Source: Erysipelatoclostridium sp. An173
GTDB taxonomy: Bacteria; Bacillota_I; Bacilli_A; Erysipelotrichales; Coprobacillaceae
DNA length: 34,184 bases
Assembly (NCBI RefSeq): GCF_002160495.1
Contig: NZ_NFKR01000028.1
Coordinates: 1-34,184, forward strand
Direction of reading: 5' to 3'
The position numbers and the translations under genes were made by a program. Of this stretch, positions 8,170-17,472 are shown piece by piece (position 1 is the first letter of the stretch; every line of letters starts with the position of its first letter). Under the pieces are notes generated by a model. It did no database searches and was not told the DNA's origin. It saw nothing but the letters and a program-made list of their open reading frames with translations.

Positions 8170-10344
8170 ATGGCAAAGACCAATTTAAACAGTTCTGATG
8201 CAAATAAAATTTCATTTATAAAAGAAGAGATAACCGGTATAAAAGTTCAATATTTGAAAATTGTTTTAAGTGGAACTTTGGAAACTGATGAATTTTTTGT
8301 TTATAGCAATGATGAGGAAATTGATTTTAATAAAAAATTGATTTCAGATGATGGTGATTGCCAAATAGAGCTAGCTATTCCTCAGGATAGTAAAAATATT
8401 GTTGTTAAATATAAACGTAATAATGAAATAAATGATATATATAAGTTAAAAATAACACTATTTTTTAAGATAAAAAAATTTTTTAGAAAATTATTATCAA
8501 TTATCAAACGTTCAATAATTGTATTTTGTCGTGGAATGCGTTTTTTATGGCGTGAACATCATATGATTATACCGCCTGCACTATGGAAAAAATATATTTT
8601 AAAATTTTTTAGTAGAATTAAAGAACGTGGAGAAATATTGTGGAATCCTTTTATTCAGGATGATTATCATAAATGGATTCAAATATTTGAGTCTGATAAT
8701 GAAGATGTAAAGGATTTAGAGTATAATCCGCTAATGTCAATTTTGATACCAGTATACAATGTAAGCAGGAAATATTTGAAAGAATGTTTAGATTCTATTT
8801 TAAAACAGACATATCAAAATTTTGAAATTTGTATTGTAGATGATTGTTCAACAAATGAAGAAACAATCGCAACATTAGAAGAATATGTAAAAAAAGATAG
8901 TCGTATTAAAGTTAAAAGACGAGATGAAAATGGTCATATTTCAAAGGCGACAAATGATGCATTAGATATGGCAAAAGGTGAATTTATCTGTTTAGTTGAT
9001 AATGATGATACATTGGCTATTAATGCTTTATATGAAAATGTTCTTCTATTAAATCAGCATAAGGATGCAGATTTTATTTATAGCGATGAGGATAAATTAG
9101 ATATTCATGGTTCTCGTTGTGAACCACATTTTAAATCTGATTTTGCTCCAGATACACTACTTGGTATTAATTATATTTGCCACTTTTCGGTTTTACGAAC
9201 AGAATTAGTACGTGAAGTAGGTGGATTTACAGTAGGTTTAGAAGGAGTTCAAGATCACGATTTATTTTTGAGAGTAACTGAAAAAACTAATAAGATATAT
9301 CATATTCCAAAAATACTGTATCATTGGCGAATGATAGAAGGTTCAACAGCTAGTGCAATCGAAGCCAAGGGATATGCAATAGAAAAAGGAATTCAAGCTA
9401 TAAAAAATGCATTGGCAAGAAGAAATCAAACGGCAAATGTTAGTAGCGTTGACAATAGTACAGTATATAAAGTTGAGTATACTTATGAAAAAGAGCCAAG
9501 TGTATCTATTATCATACCAACAAGAGATTTAGCTGATATAACGGATAATTGTTTAAAATCAATTTATGAATTAACTGATTATACTAATTTTGAAATTGTT
9601 ATTATAGACAATAACAGTAAAGAAGAAAAAACTTTTGAAATGTTTCAAAAATATGAAAAACAATATTCGAATTTTAGAGTTGTAAAAGCAGATATGGAGT
9701 TTAACTATTCTGCAATTAATAATTTAGGTGTTGATACATGTAATAGTGACGTTATTGTTTTACTAAATAATGATACAGAAGTGATAACGCCTTCATGGCT
9801 TAAAATAATGGTAGGATATGCAATTCAAGAACATATAGGGGCAGTTGGACCAAAATTATTATATCCAGATATGACTATTCAACATGGTGGTGTTTTATTA
9901 GGATTAGGTAATGCTGTTGCTGCTCATGCATTTATAAGTCATCCTCGTGAAGATGAAGGAGTATATGGTAGATTAAAAATACCATATAATTATTCTGCAG
10001 TTACTGCGGCTTGTTTGGCTGTGGAGCGAAAGAAATTTTTGCAAGTTGGTGGATTAGAAGAAAATTTAAAAGTAGCATATAATGATATTGATTTTAATCT
10101 TAAGTTATTATCAAAAGGATATTATAACTTATTTGTTCCTCAGGTAGAATTAATTCATTATGAATCAAAGAGTAGAGGATTGGATACAACAAGCGAAAAA
10201 TATCGTCTATTTATTCAAGAAAATAATTTTATGTATGAAAAATGGAGTACATATATCGAAAATGATCCATATTATAATAAAAATTTTAGTAGAATGGGAA
10301 TATATATGCTTGATCGACAAAAAAATAATGAGGTGAAAAAATGA
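8170..10344 (+). CDS. Double-domain GT2 glycosyltransferase
   Basis: Cytoplasmic protein of 724 residues carrying two complete family-2 GT domains, so it may add two sugars in turn or polymerise an alternating chain. N-terminal residues 15-100 are beta-rich without a recognised catalytic motif. A basic, aromatic linker (about 100-180) looks membrane-associated. GT domain 1 starts near P187 (ILIPVYN) and has D277-N-D-D280 and an HDLFLR segment. GT domain 2 starts near P443 (IIIPTRD) with NN-D535-TEV and the late H663-Y-E-S motif. The RBS-supported ATG is 8170, one base after the permease stop, and the gene overlaps the next by four bases (ATGA). Its first GT domain is very close to that of the neighbour, pointing to a tandem duplication. 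Domain architecture resembles O-antigen double GT2 proteins; sugars are unknown. Confidence 0.9.
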   Translation: MAKTNLNSSDANKISFIKEEITGIKVQYLKIVLSGTLETDEFFVYSNDEEIDFNKKLISDDGDCQIELAIPQDSKNIVVKYKRNNEINDIYKLKITLFFKIKKFFRKLLSIIKRSIIVFCRGMRFLWREHHMIIPPALWKKYILKFFSRIKERGEILWNPFIQDDYHKWIQIFESDNEDVKDLEYNPLMSILIPVYNVSRKYLKECLDSILKQTYQNFEICIVDDCSTNEETIATLEEYVKKDSRIKVKRRDENGHISKATNDALDMAKGEFICLVDNDDTLAINALYENVLLLNQHKDADFIYSDEDKLDIHGSRCEPHFKSDFAPDTLLGINYICHFSVLRTELVREVGGFTVGLEGVQDHDLFLRVTEKTNKIYHIPKILYHWRMIEGSTASAIEAKGYAIEKGIQAIKNALARRNQTANVSSVDNSTVYKVEYTYEKEPSVSIIIPTRDLADITDNCLKSIYELTDYTNFEIVIIDNNSKEEKTFEMFQKYEKQYSNFRVVKADMEFNYSAINNLGVDTCNSDVIVLLNNDTEVITPSWLKIMVGYAIQEHIGAVGPKLLYPDMTIQHGGVLLGLGNAVAAHAFISHPREDEGVYGRLKIPYNYSAVTAACLAVERKKFLQVGGLEENLKVAYNDIDFNLKLLSKGYYNLFVPQVELIHYESKSRGLDTTSEKYRLFIQENNFMYEKWSTYIENDPYYNKNFSRMGIYMLDRQKNNEVKK

Positions 10345-12263
10345 AATATCTAATAGATGAGGCAGTAATTTGTGGTATAAAAAATCCATCATTGATAATT
10401 AGAGGCTGGGTAGAAAATAGTGCAGAATACTTAGTTGTAAAAAAGGGTAACACAGTCATTAAAAAACAAGAGATAAAAAAGACAAGATCAAGAGTATCAA
10501 CTTTCCATTACTCAATAGATTTAAAAGGTCATACTAATGTAGATATATATTTTGAAGGAAATGGTAAATTAGAAAAAGTTACTAATATAAGTGCTACGTT
10601 ATCTCAAAGAATTATAAAAAAATATAAGCCTAAAGGAATTTTAATCAATAACTTAAATAATAAGTTATCAAATAAAAATAGTTCGCTAAAAAAAGAATTG
10701 GCAGAAATTAATGATGGTTTAATCGATATGAAAAATTCTGAAGAGTATAGTGCATGGTTAGCAAAACATGAAGAATTTGAACCGACAAAAGAATATTCAT
10801 ATCAACCTAAAATATCTATTGTAATGCCTGTTTATAATGTACCAGGGGAATATTTAGGATATTGTTTAGATTCTATTTTAAATCAAACATACCAAAATTT
10901 TGAAATATGTATTGCAGATGATTGTTCAACAAATGAAGATACTATTGAAACATTAAAAAAATATATGAGTAGAGATAGTAGAATTAAAGTAGTTTTTAGA
11001 GAAAAAAATGGACATATTTCTAGGGCTACTAATTCAGCTTTAGAATTAGCTACGGGTGAATTTGTTGGTTTAATGGATAATGATGATAAATTGGAAATCC
11101 ACGCTTTAAATGAAGTTGTAAATGTGCTAAATAAAAATCCAGATATTGATTTTATTTATACAGATGAAGATAAGATAGATATGGAAGAAAATAGAAGTGA
11201 TCCACATTTTAAATCAGACTTTGCATTAGACACATTATATGGTGGAAATTACATATGCCATTTTTCAGTTATTAGAAAAAGTATCATCGATAAAATAGGT
11301 GGGTTTAGAACAGGGTATGAAGGTGCTCAAGATTTTGATTTATTTTTAAGAATTACAAATGAAACAAATAAGATATATCACATACCTAAAGTTTTATATC
11401 ATTGGAGAATGATTCCTGGTTCTACTGCTGTAGGTGGAGATGGGGCTAAAAATTATGCCGCATTAGCTGGTAAAAAAGCATTAGAAGATTATTTTGAAAA
11501 AAAAGGAATACCTGTTAATATTGATAATTTTATTAGTACACATTATTTTGTAGAATACTTATTAGAAAAAGAACCTGCTGTCGATATAATTATTTATAAT
11601 TATAAAGAAAATAGCAAAATTTTAAAATCAATAAAGAGTATGACGGTATATAGTAATTATAATATTATTTGTATAAGTAGTGACGATGTAAATACTGTCA
11701 ATGAGACTGTAAAAAAATCTAATAGTGATTATATAGTATTTGTAGATGGTAATACTGAGTTTCTAACTGTTGATTGGCTTGATATTTTAATTGGATATGC
11801 AAGTCAGGATAAGATAGGAGTAGTTGGTGGAAAAGTATTAGATGAAAATATGCTAGTAAGGGAAGCAGGTTTAATTATTACAGATAAGCCTGGATTAATT
11901 CCTTCTACTGTTCTAACTTATCGTGGTGATTATGGATATAATGGTCGACTTTTAGTACCATTTAATTACTCTATTATTGAATGTAAATTATTTGCAATAA
12001 AGAAAGATAATTTTATATCTCTAGATACTAAATTTAATTTGGAGTATGCTTTTTATGATCTAAATCTTGCACTTTTAGATAAAGGTTATCGAAATGTTTT
12101 TGTACCACAAGTAGAAATAATGAATTTGAATGCTAGTTCTAAGGTGAATGATGAAATAATTGAACTTTTATTTGAAAAGAATGTATCATATACAAAGAAA
12201 AACGATTTTTACTATAATAAAAATTTTTCGAAAGAAAAAGCATTTAAAATAAACGGAGTGTAG
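10341..12263 (+). CDS. Double-domain GT2 glycosyltransferase, second domain degenerate
   Basis: Paralogue of the preceding protein, 640 residues, overlapping it by ATGA. The N-terminus (about 1-90) is a small beta-rich module with an IRGWVEN motif reminiscent of the Ig-like tail on the exporter ATPase. GT domain 1 (from about residue 155) is intact, with MPVYN, D246-N-D-D249 and a QDFDLFLR segment. The second GT2 fold is recognisable from the VDWLDILIGYAS and VPFNYSI segments, but its metal motif reads D469-G-N-T-E where the neighbour has NNDTE, and the neighbour's HYES has become NLNAS. The second half is therefore probably non-catalytic and may serve in acceptor binding or in pairing with the neighbour. 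Specificity is unknown. Confidence 0.88.
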   Translation: MKYLIDEAVICGIKNPSLIIRGWVENSAEYLVVKKGNTVIKKQEIKKTRSRVSTFHYSIDLKGHTNVDIYFEGNGKLEKVTNISATLSQRIIKKYKPKGILINNLNNKLSNKNSSLKKELAEINDGLIDMKNSEEYSAWLAKHEEFEPTKEYSYQPKISIVMPVYNVPGEYLGYCLDSILNQTYQNFEICIADDCSTNEDTIETLKKYMSRDSRIKVVFREKNGHISRATNSALELATGEFVGLMDNDDKLEIHALNEVVNVLNKNPDIDFIYTDEDKIDMEENRSDPHFKSDFALDTLYGGNYICHFSVIRKSIIDKIGGFRTGYEGAQDFDLFLRITNETNKIYHIPKVLYHWRMIPGSTAVGGDGAKNYAALAGKKALEDYFEKKGIPVNIDNFISTHYFVEYLLEKEPAVDIIIYNYKENSKILKSIKSMTVYSNYNIICISSDDVNTVNETVKKSNSDYIVFVDGNTEFLTVDWLDILIGYASQDKIGVVGGKVLDENMLVREAGLIITDKPGLIPSTVLTYRGDYGYNGRLLVPFNYSIIECKLFAIKKDNFISLDTKFNLEYAFYDLNLALLDKGYRNVFVPQVEIMNLNASSKVNDEIIELLFEKNVSYTKKNDFYYNKNFSKEKAFKINGV

Positions 12264-12267
12264 TCAA

Positions 12268-12918
12268 ATGAATAATAGAATAGAAAATCTTAAAAAAATT
12301 ATAAATAAAGATAAATTGATTTCTTGGATTATTATTATTTCTATGTGTTGTTGTGCTATTCTTGCTATTTATTGGACTATAAATCCACGATACGATTCTG
12401 CAAGTGTTGGATACAATATTTCACAAGATGATATTGAGAATCGTGAATACTATAATATTTATGATGATAATAGTTTAGTGTTAGAGTTGAAATTACCGGT
12501 AGATAATTTATTTAGCTTAGGAACATATGTTTCACGTGATAGTAATTCAAATGCAAACGGAAATATTGTTGTTGAAGTGTTGGACGAACAGAATAATATT
12601 TTGTCAAGTGTAACTTATGATTATGCCAATATTGAAGAGTTTACATTTCTTTCAATAATAGTAAATGATCTTAATAAGCATAAGGATGAGTGTATTAAGT
12701 TAAAAATATCTACAAATAATATTTTAGATGTAAATGCGTTAAAGGTTTATAAGTTTAATGGAAATAATGAAGGTATTGTTTATTATAATGATTACCAAGT
12801 AGACGATATTGGATATGTAATAAATGGTGAAAATAAAACAAGATTGTATGTTTGGTATCCGTTAATGATTTTAGCAGTTCTATTTTCTTTTTCAACTATT
12901 CATAAATTTAGAAATTGA
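12268..12918 (+). CDS. Small membrane protein with an extracytoplasmic beta-rich domain
   Basis: Not recognised as a named family. The 216 residues show one membrane span near 17-37, a polar beta-rich stretch of about 150 residues with many Asn and Asp, and a second span near 193-211. That predicts a hairpin protein with a domain outside the cell. The following DUF2142 protein begins with the same plan: a span, a beta-rich ~110-residue domain, then another span. This protein may be a free-standing version of that module, for example one that holds the glycan or the lipid-linked donor. It is four bases after the double GT2 gene and is clearly part of the operon. No catalytic motif is visible. 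Confidence 0.75.
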   Translation: MNNRIENLKKIINKDKLISWIIIISMCCCAILAIYWTINPRYDSASVGYNISQDDIENREYYNIYDDNSLVLELKLPVDNLFSLGTYVSRDSNSNANGNIVVEVLDEQNNILSSVTYDYANIEEFTFLSIIVNDLNKHKDECIKLKISTNNILDVNALKVYKFNGNNEGIVYYNDYQVDDIGYVINGENKTRLYVWYPLMILAVLFSFSTIHKFRN

Positions 12919-12945
12919 TTATAAGGAGGGACGAAAACAATTATC

Positions 12946-14769
12946 ATGAAGCTCAAAGCAATAAAAAAATATTGTATACCTATTATCTTAATTGTTATAG
13001 CATTAATAATAGAGATGTTTTTAAGTAATTATAAATTAATAGGTTTAGATAAAGCAGAAATAGGTAAAAATTCTATAGATTACTATATAGAGGATAATAA
13101 CTTAATAATAGATAAAATTGATTCATATATAAAAAAATTAGAGATACATTATGAAGCTGATGAAGATGCTATAGTAACATTAAATTATGTATATTTGAAT
13201 GAATTTGAAAAAGGTAATGCTGGTAGTTGTAAAATAGAATTATATGAGCCATTAAATAGCTATATTTTGAATATTGGAAAAAATATAGAAAATATAGAAA
13301 TAGCAGATGCAGAGAATGTTAAAATAACAGATATTTATATAAATAATGAGTATACATTTTCATTTATAAGAGCTTTTGGAATCTCTGTATTATTTTTATT
13401 GCTATATTATGTATTTTATAATAGAAAACATATTTGTAAGAGACTAGATGTTTTAGGGTTAATGATTATTTTGGGAATTGGCTCAATAATGATTGTAAGT
13501 GTCCCTTCTTTAGCGAATATGGCACCAGATGAACAAATACATGTATATAACTCTTATTATAATAGTTCATTAAGTCATTCGGAGTTTAGTGAAGCCTTCT
13601 ATTTTGTTTCTGAATCACCTGGGCATTCTTTACCATTAAGTATTGAAACAAATTTGGATTTAAATGAGCATTTAAATTCTAAAGAAATGACAGAAGCCGA
13701 AGCATCACCTAAATCAAAATTTGTAACTTATGATCAAGCACCATATTTAATTGCAGGGTTAGGAATAAAATTTGCTGATATTTTAAACTTTCCATTTACA
13801 ATTGGATTTTATTTTGGAAAGTTTACAAATTTGATTTTTTATGCAATACTAAGTTTTTTCTCTATAAGAAAATCAAAAATTGGTAAAAAAATAGTATTTG
13901 CAATATCAATTTTACCAACGTCAATCTTTTTAGCAAGTCATTATTCATTAGATGGAATCATGATTGCTACTCTCACTTTTGCAACAGTAATGTTTTTAAA
14001 TATGTATAGTGATAAAAACACTAAAATTACTAAAAAGGATCTAGCTTTGTTTATTTTTCCAGTTATATTAGCTAGTTTTGCTAAAGCCATATATGCAATA
14101 ATGATTTTATTACTATTATTATTGCCAAAGGATAAGTTTTCTAGTATTAAACAAAGACGACTATTCAAAACTAGTATTATTTTAATATTACTTTTATTGA
14201 GTTTTACTTATGTTGTACCAATGATGACAGGAGGTATTGCAGGTGATAGTAGGGGAGGAGATACAAGTTTTGCAGGACAAGTAACAAGTATAGTAACTCA
14301 TCCTCTTGGTTTTATTCAAATGTGTGCAAATAACATTTATATTGGGGTTTACAAATATTTGTTTAACCCTGAAAATTATAATTTCTTTGGATATTTATCA
14401 GCACCTGATAGTACAATGCGTTTATTATTGTTTGTATTATTAATATATATATCTTTGACTTCTGGACATGAATTTAAAATAATTAAAGGTAAAACTAGAG
14501 GTATTATTATTTTCATTGTTTTATTAATATCGGCAATGATATATGGTGCAATGTATTTGACTTTTACAGAAGTAGGTAATTCTTTAGTTGCTGGGGTACA
14601 AAGTAGGTATTTTTTACCTATATTACTGCTGATTTTAATATCAATATTACCAAGAAATAAATATATAGCAAATAATGAAAATTTAGAATATTCTATTATA
14701 TCTGTTTTCTATATAATAATATTGTTTATTTCTGTTTATTCAACAATGATAGTACTCTATGCAATCTAA
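12946..14769 (+). CDS. DUF2142 multi-pass membrane protein (probable GT-C-type transferase)
   Basis: Membrane protein of 607 residues with about a dozen spans after an N-terminal span and an extracytoplasmic beta-rich domain (about 28-140). The family signature is the acidic loop P194-D-E-Q-I-H199 and, late, the QSRYFLPILL segment, both standard for DUF2142. In GT-C enzymes an acidic motif in the first large outer loop is catalytic, and by analogy this protein could use a polyprenyl-phosphate sugar to decorate the glycan outside the membrane. The gene is followed by a strong terminator and, beyond a gene-free gap, by a donor-synthase-like GT2. The GGAGGG ribosome site (12923-12930) is 15 bases from the ATG, which is long; an ATT codon at 12940 has better spacing but is a rare start. 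Confidence 0.82.
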   Translation: MKLKAIKKYCIPIILIVIALIIEMFLSNYKLIGLDKAEIGKNSIDYYIEDNNLIIDKIDSYIKKLEIHYEADEDAIVTLNYVYLNEFEKGNAGSCKIELYEPLNSYILNIGKNIENIEIADAENVKITDIYINNEYTFSFIRAFGISVLFLLLYYVFYNRKHICKRLDVLGLMIILGIGSIMIVSVPSLANMAPDEQIHVYNSYYNSSLSHSEFSEAFYFVSESPGHSLPLSIETNLDLNEHLNSKEMTEAEASPKSKFVTYDQAPYLIAGLGIKFADILNFPFTIGFYFGKFTNLIFYAILSFFSIRKSKIGKKIVFAISILPTSIFLASHYSLDGIMIATLTFATVMFLNMYSDKNTKITKKDLALFIFPVILASFAKAIYAIMILLLLLLPKDKFSSIKQRRLFKTSIILILLLLSFTYVVPMMTGGIAGDSRGGDTSFAGQVTSIVTHPLGFIQMCANNIYIGVYKYLFNPENYNFFGYLSAPDSTMRLLLFVLLIYISLTSGHEFKIIKGKTRGIIIFIVLLISAMIYGAMYLTFTEVGNSLVAGVQSRYFLPILLLILISILPRNKYIANNENLEYSIISVFYIIILFISVYSTMIVLYAI

Positions 14770-14785
14770 GGAAACTAAAATATTT

Positions 14786-14811
14786 AGGGAGATGTTAAGC
14801 ATCTCCCTTTT
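14786..14811 (+). terminator. Strong intrinsic terminator closing unit A
   Basis: GGGAGATG (14787-14794) pairs perfectly with CATCTCCC (14800-14807) around a five-base loop, followed by TTTT. It is the most GC-rich hairpin of the locus and ends the unit that begins at 2368. Confidence 0.9.
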
Positions 14812-15352
14812 ATAATATAGTTGAAAATACTCTGTATTTAGAATTAATAATTTTATGAAGTTACTAATTCATTAAATATGCTTATATGCTTACAAAATTT
14901 ATATTGTGAGACAGTGAGAAAGAAATAGCAACTTATTGATAGTATAAAGATATAATAGTAAATTTTAGTATGGATTTAAAAATTTATAAAGTATTTGTTT
15001 TTTTACCTGTTTTAGTATCTAAAATCTATTTCGTTTGATAAAATATGGATGTGATGTATATATGTAGACTAATGTTTAATAGCTATAATAAAATTTTATT
15101 TATTATTATCTCTGTTATGTATTTTTACATACAATATCTTAATAAGTAATGATTTTTAGTTAGTTATAATCTTTATTTGTGATGGAATATTTTATTGTTT
15201 TTCTTCATCTATTACAAATTATTATATTGCTAATTGAGTAAGCAAAGTGTTATTACAGATTTACCTAAGGTTATTATACATATTTATATAATAACGTTAG
15301 AAAATAAAAATGATTATAAATGAAGTGGAAAAATGAACAATATTAGATGACA
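14812..15352. other. Gene-free AT-rich interval
   Basis: About 540 bases between the unit A terminator and the unit B promoter. All six frames are broken by frequent stops; the longest pieces lack ribosome sites. I see no tRNA, no clear hairpin with a T-run, no tandem repeat and no readable remnant of a glycosyltransferase. It could be the remains of a lost gene, or a long upstream control region. Confidence 0.6.
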
Positions 15353-15381
15353 TTTACACTTTTATTTAGATTTGGTATAAT
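15353..15381 (+). promoter_or_regulatory. Promoter of polysaccharide unit B
   Basis: TTTACA (15353-15358), 17 bases, then TATAAT (15376-15381) with an extended -10 TGG just before it. It lies 35 bases before the ATG at 15416. It also shows that a longer reading frame starting at 15347 cannot be the real gene start. Confidence 0.75.
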
Positions 15382-15403
15382 TCAAAAGAATTATATATTT
15401 TAT

Positions 15404-15410
15404 AAGGAGA
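15404..15410 (+). promoter_or_regulatory. Ribosome site deciding the start at 15416
   Basis: AAGGAGA lies five bases before ATG 15416, downstream of the unit B promoter. Confidence 0.75.
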
Positions 15411-15415
15411 TTATT

Positions 15416-16138
15416 ATGGATAATAAAGTGTTAATTATTATACCAGCATATAACGAGGAAAAAAGTATTGCCCAAGTTTATCAAAGTATTTGTAATTACA
15501 ATGAACAAAATGGTACTAATTACGATGTTATTGTAATAAATGATGGTTCAGTGGACAATACTAAAGAAATTTGCGAAAGAAAAAATATTCCAGTGATTAA
15601 TCTGGTACATAATTTAGGAATTGGAGGGGCTGTTCAAACCGGGTATAAATATGCTCGCGATAATAATTATATGTATGCGGTCCAGTTTGACGGTGATGGA
15701 CAACATGAAGTTTCATGCATTAAAGATATTTTACAACCAATATATGATAATGAAGCTGACTTTGTTATTGGATCTAGATTCATTGATAAAAATTCTAGTG
15801 AGTTTAAGTCTAGTTTTGCACGTCGAGTAGGAATAAGAATAATTTCTAATTTAATAAAAATAATGACGGGAAAAAGACTACATGATATTACTTCAGGTTT
15901 TAGAGCGGCAAATAGAAAAATAATTTTAGATTTTGCAATATCTTATCCCGTTGAATATCCTGAACCTATAACAAATACAGAATTATTGAAAAAAAATGTA
16001 AGAATTAAAGAAGTGCCTGTTCAAATGCACGAAAGAGAAGCCGGTATTTCTTCTATTAATTCTTGGAAAAATGTCTATTTTATGATTAATATAATTATTT
16101 CTGTTTTTATTGTAGGAATTAGGAGGTGGAAAAAATGA
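15416..16138 (+). CDS. GT2, polyprenyl-phosphate-sugar synthase-like (DPM1/GacI type)
   Basis: A 240-residue GT-A enzyme of the dolichol-phosphate-mannose-synthase-like branch of family 2. It probably makes an undecaprenyl-phosphate monosaccharide for use outside the membrane. Signatures are IIIPAYNEEKSI, VINDGSVDNT, HNLGIGGAVQTGY, the metal motif D92-G-D-G95-QH, the SRF and TSGFRA segments, and the VPVQMHER motif. The last ~20 residues are hydrophobic, giving a weak membrane contact; there are no full C-terminal spans, unlike GtrB. The next gene is a DUF2304 protein coupled by ATGA. GacI of the group A streptococcal carbohydrate locus works with a small membrane partner, GacJ, and this pair looks alike. 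The sugar is unknown. Confidence 0.87.
   Translation: MDNKVLIIIPAYNEEKSIAQVYQSICNYNEQNGTNYDVIVINDGSVDNTKEICERKNIPVINLVHNLGIGGAVQTGYKYARDNNYMYAVQFDGDGQHEVSCIKDILQPIYDNEADFVIGSRFIDKNSSEFKSSFARRVGIRIISNLIKIMTGKRLHDITSGFRAANRKIILDFAISYPVEYPEPITNTELLKKNVRIKEVPVQMHEREAGISSINSWKNVYFMINIIISVFIVGIRRWKK
16121..16128 (+). promoter_or_regulatory. Ribosome site deciding the DUF2304 start
   Basis: AGGAGGTG lies six bases before ATG 16135. A frame from GTG at 16126 would begin inside this site and is rejected. Confidence 0.8.
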
Positions 16139-16491
16139 GCTTAGGGACTAGTATACTAGTTTTAATTGTTGCATTTATAATTTTTTTATTGACACTTATT
16201 TTATTACGAAAAGGAAGAATTCCTGTAAAATTTTCAATTTTATGGTTTTTGGTTTCATTTATTCTATTTTTAGTGGGATTTTTTCCGGGGTTTATTTCAT
16301 TGATATCTAATTTAATGGGATTTCAAACAATGTCAAATATGTTGGTTGGAATTTTGATATTTATTCTATTTTTATTGACAATTGCTTTAACGGTTATTGT
16401 ATCTGGACAGACAACTAAAATAATAATATTAATACAAGAAGTATCAATGTTAAAAAAGAAAATTAACGACATGGAGAAGAAAAATGGATAA
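16135..16491 (+). CDS. DUF2304 small membrane protein, partner of the preceding GT2
   Basis: A 118-residue protein with three predicted spans (about 5-25, 33-58 and 66-92) and a charged C-terminus that looks like a short coiled coil (SMLKKKINDMEKK). The RKGRIPVKFSILWFLVS loop between spans 1 and 2 is the conserved DUF2304 core. Proteins of this family habitually sit beside dolichol-phosphate-mannose-synthase-like GT2s; GacJ, which stimulates GacI in Streptococcus pyogenes, has the same size and context. It overlaps the preceding gene (ATGA) and the following one by eight bases. The proposed role is a membrane anchor or activator of the polyprenyl-phosphate-sugar synthase. Family assignment is good; function is by analogy. 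Confidence 0.85.
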   Translation: MSLGTSILVLIVAFIIFLLTLILLRKGRIPVKFSILWFLVSFILFLVGFFPGFISLISNLMGFQTMSNMLVGILIFILFLLTIALTVIVSGQTTKIIILIQEVSMLKKKINDMEKKNG

Positions 16492-17446
16492 ATTAGTTAC
16501 GTTGATTATACCTGTTTATAATGCAGGAGAAAATATTGAACATTGTATTCAAAGTATTTTGAAACAAACAGTAAATTATTTTGAAGTATTGTTAATAAAT
16601 GATGGTTCAACAGATGACTCATTAGAAAGAATAAAAGAATACGAAAATAAATATCCTAATATTTTTAGAGTTTTATCTCATGAAAATATGGGAGTTGTAA
16701 AAACACGTCATCGTGGGATAAAGGAGTCAAAAACAAAATATATAATGTTTATAGATAATGATGATTTTATTGACCCAAATTACGTTGAAACAATGACCAA
16801 TTCAATTATGGATGGTGATTATGATATAGTTGTTTCTGGCTATCGAAGAGCTACATTGGATAAAGTAATGTTCACAGTTCCTTCATATCCTGACGAATGG
16901 TCAAAATATCGTATGACGGCTCCATGGGCTCGTATTTTTAAAAGAAGTTTAATTGTTGATAATGATGTTAGATTTTTAGAGACAGTTATTGGAGAAGATG
17001 CGTATTTTAATATGAGCGCTTATCTATATACTAATAAAATAAAGACAATAACATACGTGGGTTATAATTGGTATTACGAAGAAAATAGTGTATCTAATCA
17101 AAAACAAAAAGGTTTGAAAAAAGAATGCGATTTATTAGTTTTATTAAACGAAATTGATAAATTATACAAGGATAGAAAAGATGAATTAGTGCATTATTTT
17201 GTTGTAAAATTTATAGTATGGTATTTATTATTTTCTGGGCGCGATGCAACATCAAAAAGATTTATGGAAGAATATAGACGATTGTTTGCTTGGAAAAAAG
17301 AAAAGGGATATAAAATAACTATTCCTTTTTATTCGAATCGTATTAAAAGTGAGCCCCTTATAAATCGGATATACATATCAATATTTTTAATGTTAGATAA
17401 GCTGCATTTAGTAAGTGTTTTTTCTAAATTATATTGTAAAGGTTAA
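16484..17446 (+). CDS. GT2 glycosyltransferase (EpsH/CpsI-like)
   Basis: Cytoplasmic GT-A enzyme, 320 residues. The nucleotide-binding half has TLIIPVYNAGENIEHCIQS, LINDGSTDDS and the metal motif D91-N-D-D94. The acceptor half has APWARIFKRSLI and GEDAYFNM, the ED-type catalytic base region found in exopolysaccharide GT2 enzymes. The C-terminal ~100 residues are aromatic and basic, suggesting attachment to the inner membrane surface. It overlaps the DUF2304 gene by eight bases and is followed after 26 bases by another GT2. The donor cannot be named. Confidence 0.87.
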   Translation: MDKLVTLIIPVYNAGENIEHCIQSILKQTVNYFEVLLINDGSTDDSLERIKEYENKYPNIFRVLSHENMGVVKTRHRGIKESKTKYIMFIDNDDFIDPNYVETMTNSIMDGDYDIVVSGYRRATLDKVMFTVPSYPDEWSKYRMTAPWARIFKRSLIVDNDVRFLETVIGEDAYFNMSAYLYTNKIKTITYVGYNWYYEENSVSNQKQKGLKKECDLLVLLNEIDKLYKDRKDELVHYFVVKFIVWYLLFSGRDATSKRFMEEYRRLFAWKKEKGYKITIPFYSNRIKSEPLINRIYISIFLMLDKLHLVSVFSKLYCKG

Positions 17447-17472
17447 ATTTGGAATAATAGGGAGAAAATATT

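Noticed and set aside
15347-15415. Upstream extension of the DPM1-like GT2
   Set aside because: It would start before the promoter's -35 box; the ribosome site and the family alignment fit the ATG at 15416.
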